64,000 nt of DNA, from the NCBI RefSeq assembly GCF_001590785.1, contig NZ_LTAO01000036.1:127867-191866 (forward strand), written 5' to 3'. The notes under the pieces were generated by a model. The model saw only the letters and a list, made by a program, of their open reading frames with translations, searched no databases and had not been told where the DNA came from. Source of the DNA: Alkalihalobacillus trypoxylicola. Lineage in GTDB: Bacteria; Bacillota; Bacilli; Bacillales; Bacillaceae_D. Of the stretch, positions 54,498 to 63,586 are shown one piece after another; positions within the stretch are counted from its first letter, which is position 1; each line of letters starts with the position of its first letter. The translations under genes were made by a program, and so were the position numbers.

Positions 54498-56426
54498 CTA
54501 CTTCGCGTGTATTTTTTTCAGATAATCTTCAAAAAAACCAACTCCCTGGACATTTGGTAACCCCACAATCAATGATCTGTCTAAAAATCTATTAAACTCT
54601 TCACATGACGTTTCGGGAAGATAAGTACAGTTATGACAAGCGGCTATATTTAATGAATGGATTCCTTGACCCGATGTTACTCCAATTTCTGTGCAGACTG
54701 GGTCTGATGAACACCATTTAGCTTTATTAATAGATCTTTCTAGTATCTGTAGTAATGTATCCTTTTCTCCTAACCTAACTAAGCCACCCATAGTTCCTTC
54801 AGAGTCACCAGAAGCAGTATATATCAAAAAGCCGTTCATCTCTTTTCCATTTTCTTTTGATATAAATAAACGTTCCCGTAAAGCTGAAGTACTATATCCA
54901 CATTCAAAGATCATCTCAGAAATTAACAAATGAGCTAGCGTGTGCAACATGACATACCTAGGATTCAACTCTCTTCCCATCACTATACCCGCTGCTTCTA
55001 TCTCGTTATACCTAGACTGTAGTAAATTAAAATGTTCATTTACCAGTTTACTTTCCCAATTAGTTAAAGCTTCATCATTGAATTCAATAAATATACCTTC
55101 TCCGTAAACTGTATAACCCGGCAACCAATTATTTTCTGGACTACTAGGATTCCTAAAAAGTAATTCTCTTCCTTTAATTATTTTATCTCTATTTATAGAT
55201 TGATTACTATTAAGCCTTTCAAAACCAAACAATACCCTAGTATCACGTAATTTAGGTACCAGATGAATTTTAGATATCCCTAATTTTTTAAACTCCATTA
55301 GTGAATTCAATTTTTCATCGAACTCTGAAACAACTTTTAGATGCTGATTATCTATTGTTTCATTGAGAGAACAAAATTCCTGATACCTAAGTTTCTTTTC
55401 AATATCTTCTAACTCATTATCTTCTACTACCAGACTCTCGCCTTCAATTACAGTAAGTGCCTTAATAATAGTTTGATTGTTTGCTGTTTGGAGATCGACA
55501 CTAAACTTACTTAATAGATAAGTTGCAATCTTTTCTTTTTCATCAATAATAATTTTCAATGTCTCAATTTCATGAGCAATTGGTTCCTGCTTTAAAAATT
55601 CAATTACTTCTTTAAGTTCACTTGAGTAATCTCCAGGTAAATAAAGAGCGCTAATAACGTCAGGATAATAAACGTTATTCGAGTTTCTTAACAACACAAA
55701 AGGTTGTTCAAGACATTCTTCATGTGCAGTTTCATTAGTACCATACCAATGTTTTCTACCGGTACATAGAAAAGTTTTTCCTTCTTGTACTTGTGTTACA
55801 AGAGGAGAAATATTTCCATTGTCTAATTTAGAGGTAATCCCTTTTAATGACCTTTTATAGTTCTCTCCACAAACAGTACATTCAACACGCATACTTGTAA
55901 GTGTTGCTCCTCCTGTTGAGACAAGTTTTAAAGGGCCTTTACATTTATTCGATATATCTCTATGAACCCACTGATTCCAAGGAAAATCATCAATATGCCC
56001 ATGCTTACAAACTGTAACAAACGGTACTTGAACTAAGTAACCATTATTACAATGTTTGCACTTTTTCTTACTAATATCAGCAAGATGAAGCTTCTCCATT
56101 TTCCTACAACGGTTACAGTAAAACCATGTAGGAAAAAGTATCATAGGAATTTTAAGATCTACATTTTTAAGACTGCCTCCATTTTTACCAAATGTTGATC
56201 TATAATCGGGAGGAAGACGAAATTCCTTAACTCCTAGGATATTCTCAAGTCTTGACTCATTAAACCTATAATCAGCTAAATCTACATTACTTCCTTTAAA
56301 CCACTGATCAAGTACGCCTGTCATCATATTAATACCTTCATTGTTTGTTGATATAGCACCTACACCAAAAGGTGATATCAACTCAGCTCTTCTTAAAGGG
56401 ATTCTTGTTTCATTTTTATTTTTCAT
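54498..56426 (-). CDS. drmB: DrmB-like protein (DUF1998 domain)
   Basis: A 642-residue protein beginning with the DrmB signature RRAELISPFGVGAI. Zinc-finger cysteines are in WFYCNRCRKM...KKCKHC (residues about 104-126). The DUF1998 domain near the C-terminus has MLHTLAHLLISEM, GFLIYTASGDSEGTMGGLV, the cysteines CSSDPVC, and AACHNCTYLPETSCEEFNR. In DISARM, DrmB forms a complex with the helicase DrmA that loads on phage DNA. The start codon overlaps the DrmA-like stop (ATGA), and GGAGG lies ten bases upstream, so translation is coupled. Last gene of the operon. Confidence 0.88.
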   Translation of the reverse strand: MKNKNETRIPLRRAELISPFGVGAISTNNEGINMMTGVLDQWFKGSNVDLADYRFNESRLENILGVKEFRLPPDYRSTFGKNGGSLKNVDLKIPMILFPTWFYCNRCRKMEKLHLADISKKKCKHCNNGYLVQVPFVTVCKHGHIDDFPWNQWVHRDISNKCKGPLKLVSTGGATLTSMRVECTVCGENYKRSLKGITSKLDNGNISPLVTQVQEGKTFLCTGRKHWYGTNETAHEECLEQPFVLLRNSNNVYYPDVISALYLPGDYSSELKEVIEFLKQEPIAHEIETLKIIIDEKEKIATYLLSKFSVDLQTANNQTIIKALTVIEGESLVVEDNELEDIEKKLRYQEFCSLNETIDNQHLKVVSEFDEKLNSLMEFKKLGISKIHLVPKLRDTRVLFGFERLNSNQSINRDKIIKGRELLFRNPSSPENNWLPGYTVYGEGIFIEFNDEALTNWESKLVNEHFNLLQSRYNEIEAAGIVMGRELNPRYVMLHTLAHLLISEMIFECGYSTSALRERLFISKENGKEMNGFLIYTASGDSEGTMGGLVRLGEKDTLLQILERSINKAKWCSSDPVCTEIGVTSGQGIHSLNIAACHNCTYLPETSCEEFNRFLDRSLIVGLPNVQGVGFFEDYLKKIHAK

Positions 56427-59400
56427 ACAAGAATTTCCTCCAACTCTTTCACAAGATAAGAGTTCGTGACTTCACCTTGACATGAAGCATCAACATTTCT
56501 CATTGACATAGGAACAGGTAGTGCAGTACCTTTGTATCTTTCCTCAATATAGCTTCCTGACTGATACATTAAAAAATATCCTCCATCACTTTTCTCTTCC
56601 CAACTTGTTGCACCTAAATTCATAATATGTTTTACGTATATATCAAAGTTTTCCTTTACCACTGGGGTTTGCTTAGGATCAATCAACTTTACACGGTTTA
56701 ATAGTAAATCTTTAAAACTATTTAACGAGTTTATATGCTCCCGTACATACTCAGGTGACTGTGCTACTTGTTCATCATGTAACTGTCTTAGATATCCGAT
56801 AATTAATCCATATAAAGATCTATTAATACATGGATCTGAATAAGGAGTTACACTTGTTGGCTCAACTTTTGAATACAGACGTTCATGATATTCCCTAAAA
56901 TGCTCAAAGTGGGATTTATCTCTAGAGATTCCCGTTTTATATAAAGTAACTACAAGACCAGGACGCTCTTTCCAATTGCGTCCAACCCTACCTGTAACTT
57001 GAATATATTGTGCTGTATTCTTAGGTTGACCCACTACAATCATTAATGAAAGCCGATCAATATCTACCCCTACCTCTATTATGTTGGAAGCTAGACATAC
57101 ATCTATAGAATTCTTTTTATCTTTTAATTTGTGAATTACATCTGAAACTTCTCCACTATCTAATCGTGAAGTAAGTTCAAGAAAATTATTAAGCCATCGT
57201 GTCTGGTTTCTATCTGTAATATTGTGTTTTTTACGTACTTGATTGAGATAACTAGGTATATCTGTTTGTAATAATGTGAGCGCCCCACCTAATTCTCTTA
57301 AACTATTAAAGAAACTTAATAATGTCCAAAAAGGGTCTCTCTTGTCCTCATGAAAATTCATTACAGATTGCAATAGTATAGAATAAATTTTCACCTGTAA
57401 CATTTGCATCCCAATTACTGGAGAATAAACGCCCACATACTTTCTTCCTTTAGCCGGAAGATTATTTTCGTCAACAGCTACTTTCGCAAAAAAGGAATCG
57501 TCATGGGAAAGCCCAGGACTTGGGAATAGTTTAGCTTGATTTTTATCTCTTCCATATAGAGCCATTATTTGTTCTTCATAACGACGTATTGTTGCGGTTG
57601 AACATATTATTTTTGGTTTAATTGAATTACCCGTTCTTCGATCCGTTGATAATTCTTCTATTAATATTTCATACATCCCCGTCATTGACCCTAACGGACC
57701 TGATATAAGATGAAGTTCATCCTGGATTATTAAATTAGGAGGTGAGTATTGCCTTTTCCCAGTCATATCAATCCCGAACAATGCACGTGCTTCTGGTTTC
57801 CATGATAACATAGCAAATTTGTCTATTGTCCCAATAATAAACGTAGGCTGATTTTCATAAATAGATTCGTCTACAATATATACATCTACTTTGTTATGAA
57901 ATGGGCATTTCTCATCTGGGCAATAAATTGTTAATTCTTTATTATTCCGGCTATAGTCATAGCCAAAAATACGCTCTTCCTTTTTCATTGTTTTTTTACG
58001 TCTAGAAGCTAATCCTTTTGACACAGTCTCATCTTTGACTGTATATTTCCCCAATTTTGCCCCGCACCATGGACAAGACTTTACTATGAAAGACTTACTG
58101 TCATTTCCTTCTTTCCATTGTTTTAGTTGTTCTTTAGCACCATGAGAACCTTCATTTTGATTAGGTGTTACTTTCGAACCTAACCAGATTCCTATTGAGA
58201 AAGGAGTTCCCCCAAGGTCCTCAGAGAATTTTTTGCGCAACATTTCCATTGCACAAATTAATCTAGAAGAACGTTGAAATTGGTCAGTTGTTAACAAACG
58301 AAGTGTGTACCTCATGATTATATCTGTACCAGTGTCATTATTATCTTTAAGTCTTTTTAAGAACATTGAGAAAGCTGCTACACCTAGATAAGCCTCCGTT
58401 TTTCCACCACCTGTAGGAAACCAAATTAAGTCAACAACCTCTCTATCGATCGAGTTTCCTTCAGCTACAGAAGGAATAGACATTAGGAAAAATGCAACCT
58501 GAAAGGCTCTCCAGTTCCCCTTCCCCCTCCGAAAAATGTCATTATACCCGGGTATTTCACTGAATTCTATTTCTTGGTAAAAAGAAATATCATTATCCTT
58601 AACTTCACCATCTCTAATATTGGTTCCAACAACTTGTTGTATCGCCATTGCATAGTTGGCTAATTTAAAGGCCTTCCTTACATTCTCGTCTTTTTTTAGA
58701 AGTTCAATTCCTCTTTTCATTCTTTGCGCAGATTCCCTACACTTTTCTAAATGATTTTTTGGAGTATTACCGTATTCAACTTGTAAAGATGCAACTTCTT
58801 TTTCCTTTATATCAATCCATTTTTCATATGTTTCTACAAGATTACTTAATATCTCCTCAATTGTATCAGAGTTTGGAACTATTTCAGCTAACTCTAACAT
58901 TGAAATCGCATAAGTATTCCCATATTGATCAGTAATATCAGGTGTCATACTTATAGCTTCATATTCAGGTAAAAATGTAGATGAAATTCTTTCAATGTAC
59001 CTACGGTCCTTATCTTTAAACCAATTTGCCGAACAACCATGCCCTAACGCAAAAGTTTGTGCTTCTCGATAAAGTAACCTATTAGAACTTTCCTCTTCAT
59101 CCAATTCTGATGTACTAGTTGTTGTTGATGATGGGTAAGGACAAAACTGATTCTGAATATAATCAGATAAGGTTATTGATATTTCACTCTGAAATAAACA
59201 ACATTCTTCTATTAAATTGTCAGATGTGACAGGAGTTCGGTTAGTTAGACTGATAGTTATTAAAAACTTATTATCCCCATAGTTTCGTGAAAAAAGTAAT
59301 AATTGTAAAGTTAATCCATTCACATTTATGCTTTTAGTATGAGTAGATTTCTCAATTAAATCTTTTTTAGATAATTTGATTGGATCTATATTAACTGTTT

Positions 59401-59980
59401 CACGAGCCCACCATTTATTTAATTTCTTCCCATCTGCTAAACTTATAGTAAAATTCTTATAACTTCCTCCATTTATCTCGATATTAATTTTAGAGTTTTC
59501 ATTCTCAAGTTGCACATAATAACTCAGGGCTAAACTTGCGGGTGAGAAGTCATTTTTTTGTGGCATTAAGTCGACATTTTCCTCTTCATCTACCTCTTTG
59601 TTTAAATTAAATGAGCTACCTCTTTCTATTAGCGTTTCTATATTTTTTATTCCATCTTTCGTAATAAATTTTTCTTCACTTTCATCATTAATTTCTGTTA
59701 GATCTTTCTCTTGAGTTAATACTTCATCACTTGCAGTCTCAAATGGGAATATAACGCCAACTGAATATTGTAACAAAGGAGGGTTCACCTGAATAATTTC
59801 TTCTAATGTCTGAGAATTATAATATTTCCTATAAGTTTCATCCCTGTTTGAAAAGACGACATTTTGAGTTACTTTTAATGGGGACATTTTGTCCTTATTC
59901 ACTTTAACTGGACCAATCAATTCTTGTTTGATATTATCAATAAGTTCATCTCTATTCTCAATATTAATTTCAAGTCCCAT
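56423..59980 (-). CDS. drmA: DrmA-like superfamily 2 helicase
   Basis: About 1185 residues. The N-terminal 500 residues carry no recognised domain. The helicase core has Walker A WFPTGGGKTEAYLG near residue 520, motif Ia/b RYTLRLLTTDQFQR, motif II QDELHLISGPLGSM near 755, CSTATIRR near 795, ASNIIEVGVDIDRLS, and motif VI QVTGRVGRN near 1000. A zinc-binding insertion has CPWCGAKLG and CPDEKCPFH. This is the DrmA arrangement in DISARM. ATG at 59998 overlaps the previous stop codon, but AAAAGGGATGA is well placed for ATG at 59980; either is possible. Coupled to the DrmB-like gene by a four-base overlap. Confidence 0.86.
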   Translation of the reverse strand: MGLEINIENRDELIDNIKQELIGPVKVNKDKMSPLKVTQNVVFSNRDETYRKYYNSQTLEEIIQVNPPLLQYSVGVIFPFETASDEVLTQEKDLTEINDESEEKFITKDGIKNIETLIERGSSFNLNKEVDEEENVDLMPQKNDFSPASLALSYYVQLENENSKINIEINGGSYKNFTISLADGKKLNKWWARETVNIDPIKLSKKDLIEKSTHTKSINVNGLTLQLLLFSRNYGDNKFLITISLTNRTPVTSDNLIEECCLFQSEISITLSDYIQNQFCPYPSSTTTSTSELDEEESSNRLLYREAQTFALGHGCSANWFKDKDRRYIERISSTFLPEYEAISMTPDITDQYGNTYAISMLELAEIVPNSDTIEEILSNLVETYEKWIDIKEKEVASLQVEYGNTPKNHLEKCRESAQRMKRGIELLKKDENVRKAFKLANYAMAIQQVVGTNIRDGEVKDNDISFYQEIEFSEIPGYNDIFRRGKGNWRAFQVAFFLMSIPSVAEGNSIDREVVDLIWFPTGGGKTEAYLGVAAFSMFLKRLKDNNDTGTDIIMRYTLRLLTTDQFQRSSRLICAMEMLRKKFSEDLGGTPFSIGIWLGSKVTPNQNEGSHGAKEQLKQWKEGNDSKSFIVKSCPWCGAKLGKYTVKDETVSKGLASRRKKTMKKEERIFGYDYSRNNKELTIYCPDEKCPFHNKVDVYIVDESIYENQPTFIIGTIDKFAMLSWKPEARALFGIDMTGKRQYSPPNLIIQDELHLISGPLGSMTGMYEILIEELSTDRRTGNSIKPKIICSTATIRRYEEQIMALYGRDKNQAKLFPSPGLSHDDSFFAKVAVDENNLPAKGRKYVGVYSPVIGMQMLQVKIYSILLQSVMNFHEDKRDPFWTLLSFFNSLRELGGALTLLQTDIPSYLNQVRKKHNITDRNQTRWLNNFLELTSRLDSGEVSDVIHKLKDKKNSIDVCLASNIIEVGVDIDRLSLMIVVGQPKNTAQYIQVTGRVGRNWKERPGLVVTLYKTGISRDKSHFEHFREYHERLYSKVEPTSVTPYSDPCINRSLYGLIIGYLRQLHDEQVAQSPEYVREHINSLNSFKDLLLNRVKLIDPKQTPVVKENFDIYVKHIMNLGATSWEEKSDGGYFLMYQSGSYIEERYKGTALPVPMSMRNVDASCQGEVTNSYLVKELEEILV

Positions 59981-59994
59981 ATAGTCATCCCTTT

Positions 59995-61554
59995 TCATAT
60001 ATATTTTATTACTTTCTTCTCTTGGCTTAAAGGAACAGAAAAAATCTCACTCTTAAAATCTAGTATCATTTCAATAGTAAAAGAAGCCCCTTTATACTCT
60101 GGTAATTCGACAATTTGAGAACCTGTTTCATAAAGTTGTGCTAAATCTAATTGTTTTATTTTTCTTCTTAATTCATTACTAATCATTCTTCCAGCTTGAA
60201 TATGGAATGCTGCAAGCTTTCGTGAAGCCTCATAATACTTCGTGGCAGCTTTCTCATTTCCCTTAGTAAGAATTAATAAAAAGTTCGCATACTCTTTATT
60301 ATTCTTTAGTTTAAATGAATCATCTTTTAATAAATGATTAATTTTCAATTCGTTAATGGATTCTAATCCCTTTTTCTGTAGTATACGGCATAGCTTTGCA
60401 GTTCCATACTTTTCTACTAGTTTTTTTAAGTACTTCTTTAACTTTTTCTGTAAGTATCGGTATTCGGAAATATTTACATCAGCAAAAAGTTCATCTGCTA
60501 TTGTTTTAATTAACGTGGTTTCACTTTGATTTCGAATTAATAAGTAATCCTCGGTTGTTATAGAGTCTAGTTTTCTCTTTTCAATTCTTCGAGCATTAGT
60601 AAGTATTTCATGTTTTCTTTCTTTGTTTGCTAAGAGAATAATACGTCCCTGTGTTAATTCCACTGGTACAATTTCAATAAGCTCTGTGTGTTCTTGCTTG
60701 TCTATTTTTGAAACTATATCTTGAAATATCCATGAACTTACTTTTGGTTCATCTATATTAGTGGGTGGAGTTGTATCAATTGGTTCTTCAGAATATCCCT
60801 TTAAATTTAAGTTATCTACATCATTAATATTTTTAATTTCATCATTAGTTATTGTTAAGCCTTTATACATGGTAGAATAATAACTTGCTTGATTTAGGTG
60901 TAAAAACATACTATTATTCTCAAATTTGTTATCGTAAAGACTATATGACAGATAGTAACTCACCTTAGCTCGTGGAACACTGTTAAATGAGTAATCAAAA
61001 TAATTTTCATTTCCAATAAAAATAACAAAGTCAAAGGACCTGTTTGTTCTTTTAAAAGTTCTCTCTGAATAAAATTCAATAGTTTGAACACCTGTTTGTC
61101 TCTTTAAGAAACTTTTTTGACTTTCTTCAATTTCTCGTTTAGTTACTACTACATGTGTTTGTGAACTATGTTTAATTACATTTTTTTTCAGGTAATCCAA
61201 TATAGGATTTCTATTACTAGAAACAATTTTTAAAAGCAAATCAAATAATTGGCTATATACTTCTTGGTCGTTATAAATTGCGTTAATTGTATCTATAACA
61301 TTTCTTAATTCCGTGATCTTATCTTCGTTTATTATTTCACAGTAAGGTTTTAATGATGTAGATATATCATATAAAGCAAAGCGTAGTGGCATTAAAAATC
61401 TACCAAACAGTTCATTGTCATATTCTTCTTCAGAAAATTTCGGCCTAGATATTTTATAAATTTGATTTAATAAAGGATTCTCTATTCTTATATAATTAAT
61501 TTTATAAGAGTTTGATAGTTGATAAAAGTGATTTGAACCTCTATTATTACTCAT
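59995..61554 (-). CDS. Unrecognised defence protein, possible C-terminal part of a DrmE-like protein
   Basis: A 519-residue protein without signal or membrane segments and without clear catalytic motifs. The central part has beta-rich stretches (FDFVIFIGNENYFDYSF) and a possible Gln-Gly turn (VELTQGRIILLA). The C-terminal 170 residues are basic and helical (YLQKKLKKYLKKLVEKYG; ASRKLAAFHIQAGRMISNEL), which could bind DNA. A strong GGAGGG six bases before ATG supports independent translation. It overlaps the gene before it by eight bases at an A7 run; removing one A would fuse the two into about 830 residues, a size in keeping with DrmE. Its stop overlaps the DrmA-like gene. Confidence 0.7.
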   Translation of the reverse strand: MSNNRGSNHFYQLSNSYKINYIRIENPLLNQIYKISRPKFSEEEYDNELFGRFLMPLRFALYDISTSLKPYCEIINEDKITELRNVIDTINAIYNDQEVYSQLFDLLLKIVSSNRNPILDYLKKNVIKHSSQTHVVVTKREIEESQKSFLKRQTGVQTIEFYSERTFKRTNRSFDFVIFIGNENYFDYSFNSVPRAKVSYYLSYSLYDNKFENNSMFLHLNQASYYSTMYKGLTITNDEIKNINDVDNLNLKGYSEEPIDTTPPTNIDEPKVSSWIFQDIVSKIDKQEHTELIEIVPVELTQGRIILLANKERKHEILTNARRIEKRKLDSITTEDYLLIRNQSETTLIKTIADELFADVNISEYRYLQKKLKKYLKKLVEKYGTAKLCRILQKKGLESINELKINHLLKDDSFKLKNNKEYANFLLILTKGNEKAATKYYEASRKLAAFHIQAGRMISNELRRKIKQLDLAQLYETGSQIVELPEYKGASFTIEMILDFKSEIFSVPLSQEKKVIKYI

Positions 61555-62503
61555 TTTTTTCCCTCCAACACAGAATTTCTATATTTGAAGGCACATTAAT
61601 TAAACTAATTTTTTGTAGAAATTCCTCATCGCCATTTATTTCACCAGTTAAAAGTAAATGTTCTATTTTTTCTAGAGCGTCTAAAGTTGTATCTAACGGT
61701 GAACTTCTTGTTAAAACAATAACTTTAGGATTTATTTTAATATCTTGGTAATATCTTAAAAAAGAATTAGCGCCCTCAACTACAACTGGAATTCCGTTAC
61801 CTAAAGCATATATATTTTCTTCATCCCCATTACTAGAGTAACATTCAGAAATAAAAGAGTACTGTCTTCCACCAAATTTCTTGATTCTCAAAAAATCTTG
61901 TATTGTAAAATCCTCATCCACTTTTTTTTGGGTATCTTCACGAATGTTATTTTCATTTCCAATTAATAAGAAGTAAGGACTCCCAAGATTAAATAACTGC
62001 CTAACTGAATCTGCATCATATTTCTCATTAATCTTATCAATTCCTATATCACTAGTAAGAGTTCTCTGACGTTTATATTTATTTTGTTCTGGTGCAATTC
62101 GAATATTTTTCCAAGTTTCTTTTTTAGATAATGTAGTTATCATACCTTTATTAATACCCATCCCTTTTAAGGTCGGGTAGCCTAAGTCAGATATTCCATC
62201 AAATATATAACTTTTTTCTGAAGTATTTTCGCTAGGTGAGTAAAAAACTAACGTTCCAGGTTTGATTTTACTAATCCAATTAGAGAAATCGGCCTTCTCT
62301 ATTGCTCTAGTTGAATAGATTGCATGTGCTATTCCCATTGCTAATGCTATTATTATTTTGTTACTAGAGGGGACATTTAACACTATATTCAGCTTACCTT
62401 CCTCACTTGAAGAATTCTGATAAAAAAGAAAACCGAGTTCACAGAAGAACTCAAACCAATCTTCATTTATAACCTTTAAAAAATTTGGTATATTTTTGTT
62501 CAT
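61547..62503 (-). CDS. Unrecognised defence protein, possible N-terminal part of a DrmE-like protein
   Basis: A 318-residue protein, first gene of the operon. Rossmann-like alternation is visible (LNIVLNVPSSNKIIIALAMG at about 38-57; GTLVFYSPSEN; PYFLLIGNENN; PKVIVLTRSSPLDTT), but no intact Walker A. This suggests a degenerate nucleotide-binding fold, which is an inference from pattern only. ATG at 62503 follows AAAGGATTG. The protein ends LCWREKNE within the ribosome binding site of the next gene. Downstream genes overlap it in series, so the four genes form one transcription unit. Confidence 0.7.
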   Translation of the reverse strand: MNKNIPNFLKVINEDWFEFFCELGFLFYQNSSSEEGKLNIVLNVPSSNKIIIALAMGIAHAIYSTRAIEKADFSNWISKIKPGTLVFYSPSENTSEKSYIFDGISDLGYPTLKGMGINKGMITTLSKKETWKNIRIAPEQNKYKRQRTLTSDIGIDKINEKYDADSVRQLFNLGSPYFLLIGNENNIREDTQKKVDEDFTIQDFLRIKKFGGRQYSFISECYSSNGDEENIYALGNGIPVVVEGANSFLRYYQDIKINPKVIVLTRSSPLDTTLDALEKIEHLLLTGEINGDEEFLQKISLINVPSNIEILCWREKNE

Positions 62504-63316
62504 AATTGAAACAATCCTTTAAAATTTTCTTAGTTAATAATACAAAGGTAAAATTAGTAACAAATTGTTATATATTACTATTTTACACTAAATTAATCTC
62601 ATAACAATTGATTTTAACAGTTTATTTAGTTAGTTCTTTAGTAGTAAAGTCACTAATTTTTAAATATAAATAATAAAATAGACATACAAAAACATTGGAT
62701 AGTTTTAATTGAATATTAATAACTTCAAAGTAAAGTACCGAGTAAACATAAGAAATTTGTACTTTCATCTTTAGATCTGACTAATAAAGCTTTTTTATCT
62801 GAAAAATTTAATCATAAAAATAGTGAATATTTTTTAAAACAATCAACTAAATATATTTATAGAATGAGAGACCTATTGTGAAATTCAAAAGCCGCAAAAA
62901 TAAGGCATTGGATAATATTCCAATGCCTTATTTTTGCTTATAACCCATAATTGCAGCCAGCTTGAGTTATACATATTTTTCCATGTTAAATTAATTTAAA
63001 AGTTACAGATTTTCGACTTCAGTTTCGAAAAAAATACTTTGTTACCTCCCCGCAAGAAGTCTAATCAAAACTTGACCCTTTCTCTAAATCGTATTTTTTT
63101 CTGGGCAATATTGAAACTGTCTTTTGACTTCTGTAATCTTTTCTCGATTTACGATTTAATTGGGAACCTTTTATCCTACTTCCAATCCCTTTTTTAGGAT
63201 TATTCTTCCAATTGGAGATTCTCTTTTAAAAAGACATTTCTAAACTATTACTAATAGGCTTACAAGTAAAAAGTATTTTTTTTTATAATAAATATTAATT
63301 TTAACAAAGTTTCATT
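62504..63316. other. AT-rich region upstream of the DrmA/B operon with a gene remnant
   Basis: About 810 bases. The plus strand at 62722-62881 reads about 53 codons without a start (KFVLSSLDLTNKAFLSEKF; ending YIYRMRDLL before TGA), apparently the C-terminus of a lost gene, whose terminator follows at 62894. The stretch next to 62503 must hold the operon promoter, but no clear box pair was chosen. Nothing was recognised from 62940 to 63316. Confidence 0.4.
62894..62937. terminator. Orphan bidirectional terminator
   Basis: GCAAAAATAAGGCATTGGA pairs perfectly with TCCAATGCCTTATTTTTGC over a six-base loop, giving A- and T-rich ends on both strands. It follows the coding remnant that ends at 62881 and serves no intact gene. 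Confidence 0.75.
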
Positions 63317-63440
63317 TAATTACAATAAGTAACGACGCAAATTGTATCACTTCATGGGTAGAGACCATACATCCAGAAACATTTTCAAGTCCAACCGTTA
63401 TAACGTATCGAAATGGAAGACTTCTCGTGATAATTAATGT
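63317..63440 (-). pseudogene. 3' fragment of a second pentapeptide-repeat gene
   Basis: Matches the 3' end of the gene at 47241-47879 in the same orientation: GCAAATTGTATCACTTCATG here against GCAAATTGTATCGCTTGATG there, then the shared TACATCCAGA and ACATTTTCAAG tracts, with several small indels. About 120 bases remain. With the broken kinase at 48246-48645 it is the other half of a duplicated gene pair that the defence genes now split. Confidence 0.8.
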
Positions 63441-63586
63441 CTAAGCTAACTTTCTTTTATACTCAGTTAAAGAAGGTTTGATAAAAAAAACAATATCTAG
63501 ATAATATGACTTTTTGTAAATATAAGATATTAATAATTTGTTATTTTATTGATAATATTATCCATCAGATATTCAATAAGAGAATC

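Noticed and set aside
48700-63300. Lack of family-1 repeats as proof that the defence island is foreign
   Set aside because: The sugar cluster from 30.1 to 45.8 kb also lacks the repeats, so absence over about 15 kb is not diagnostic by itself.
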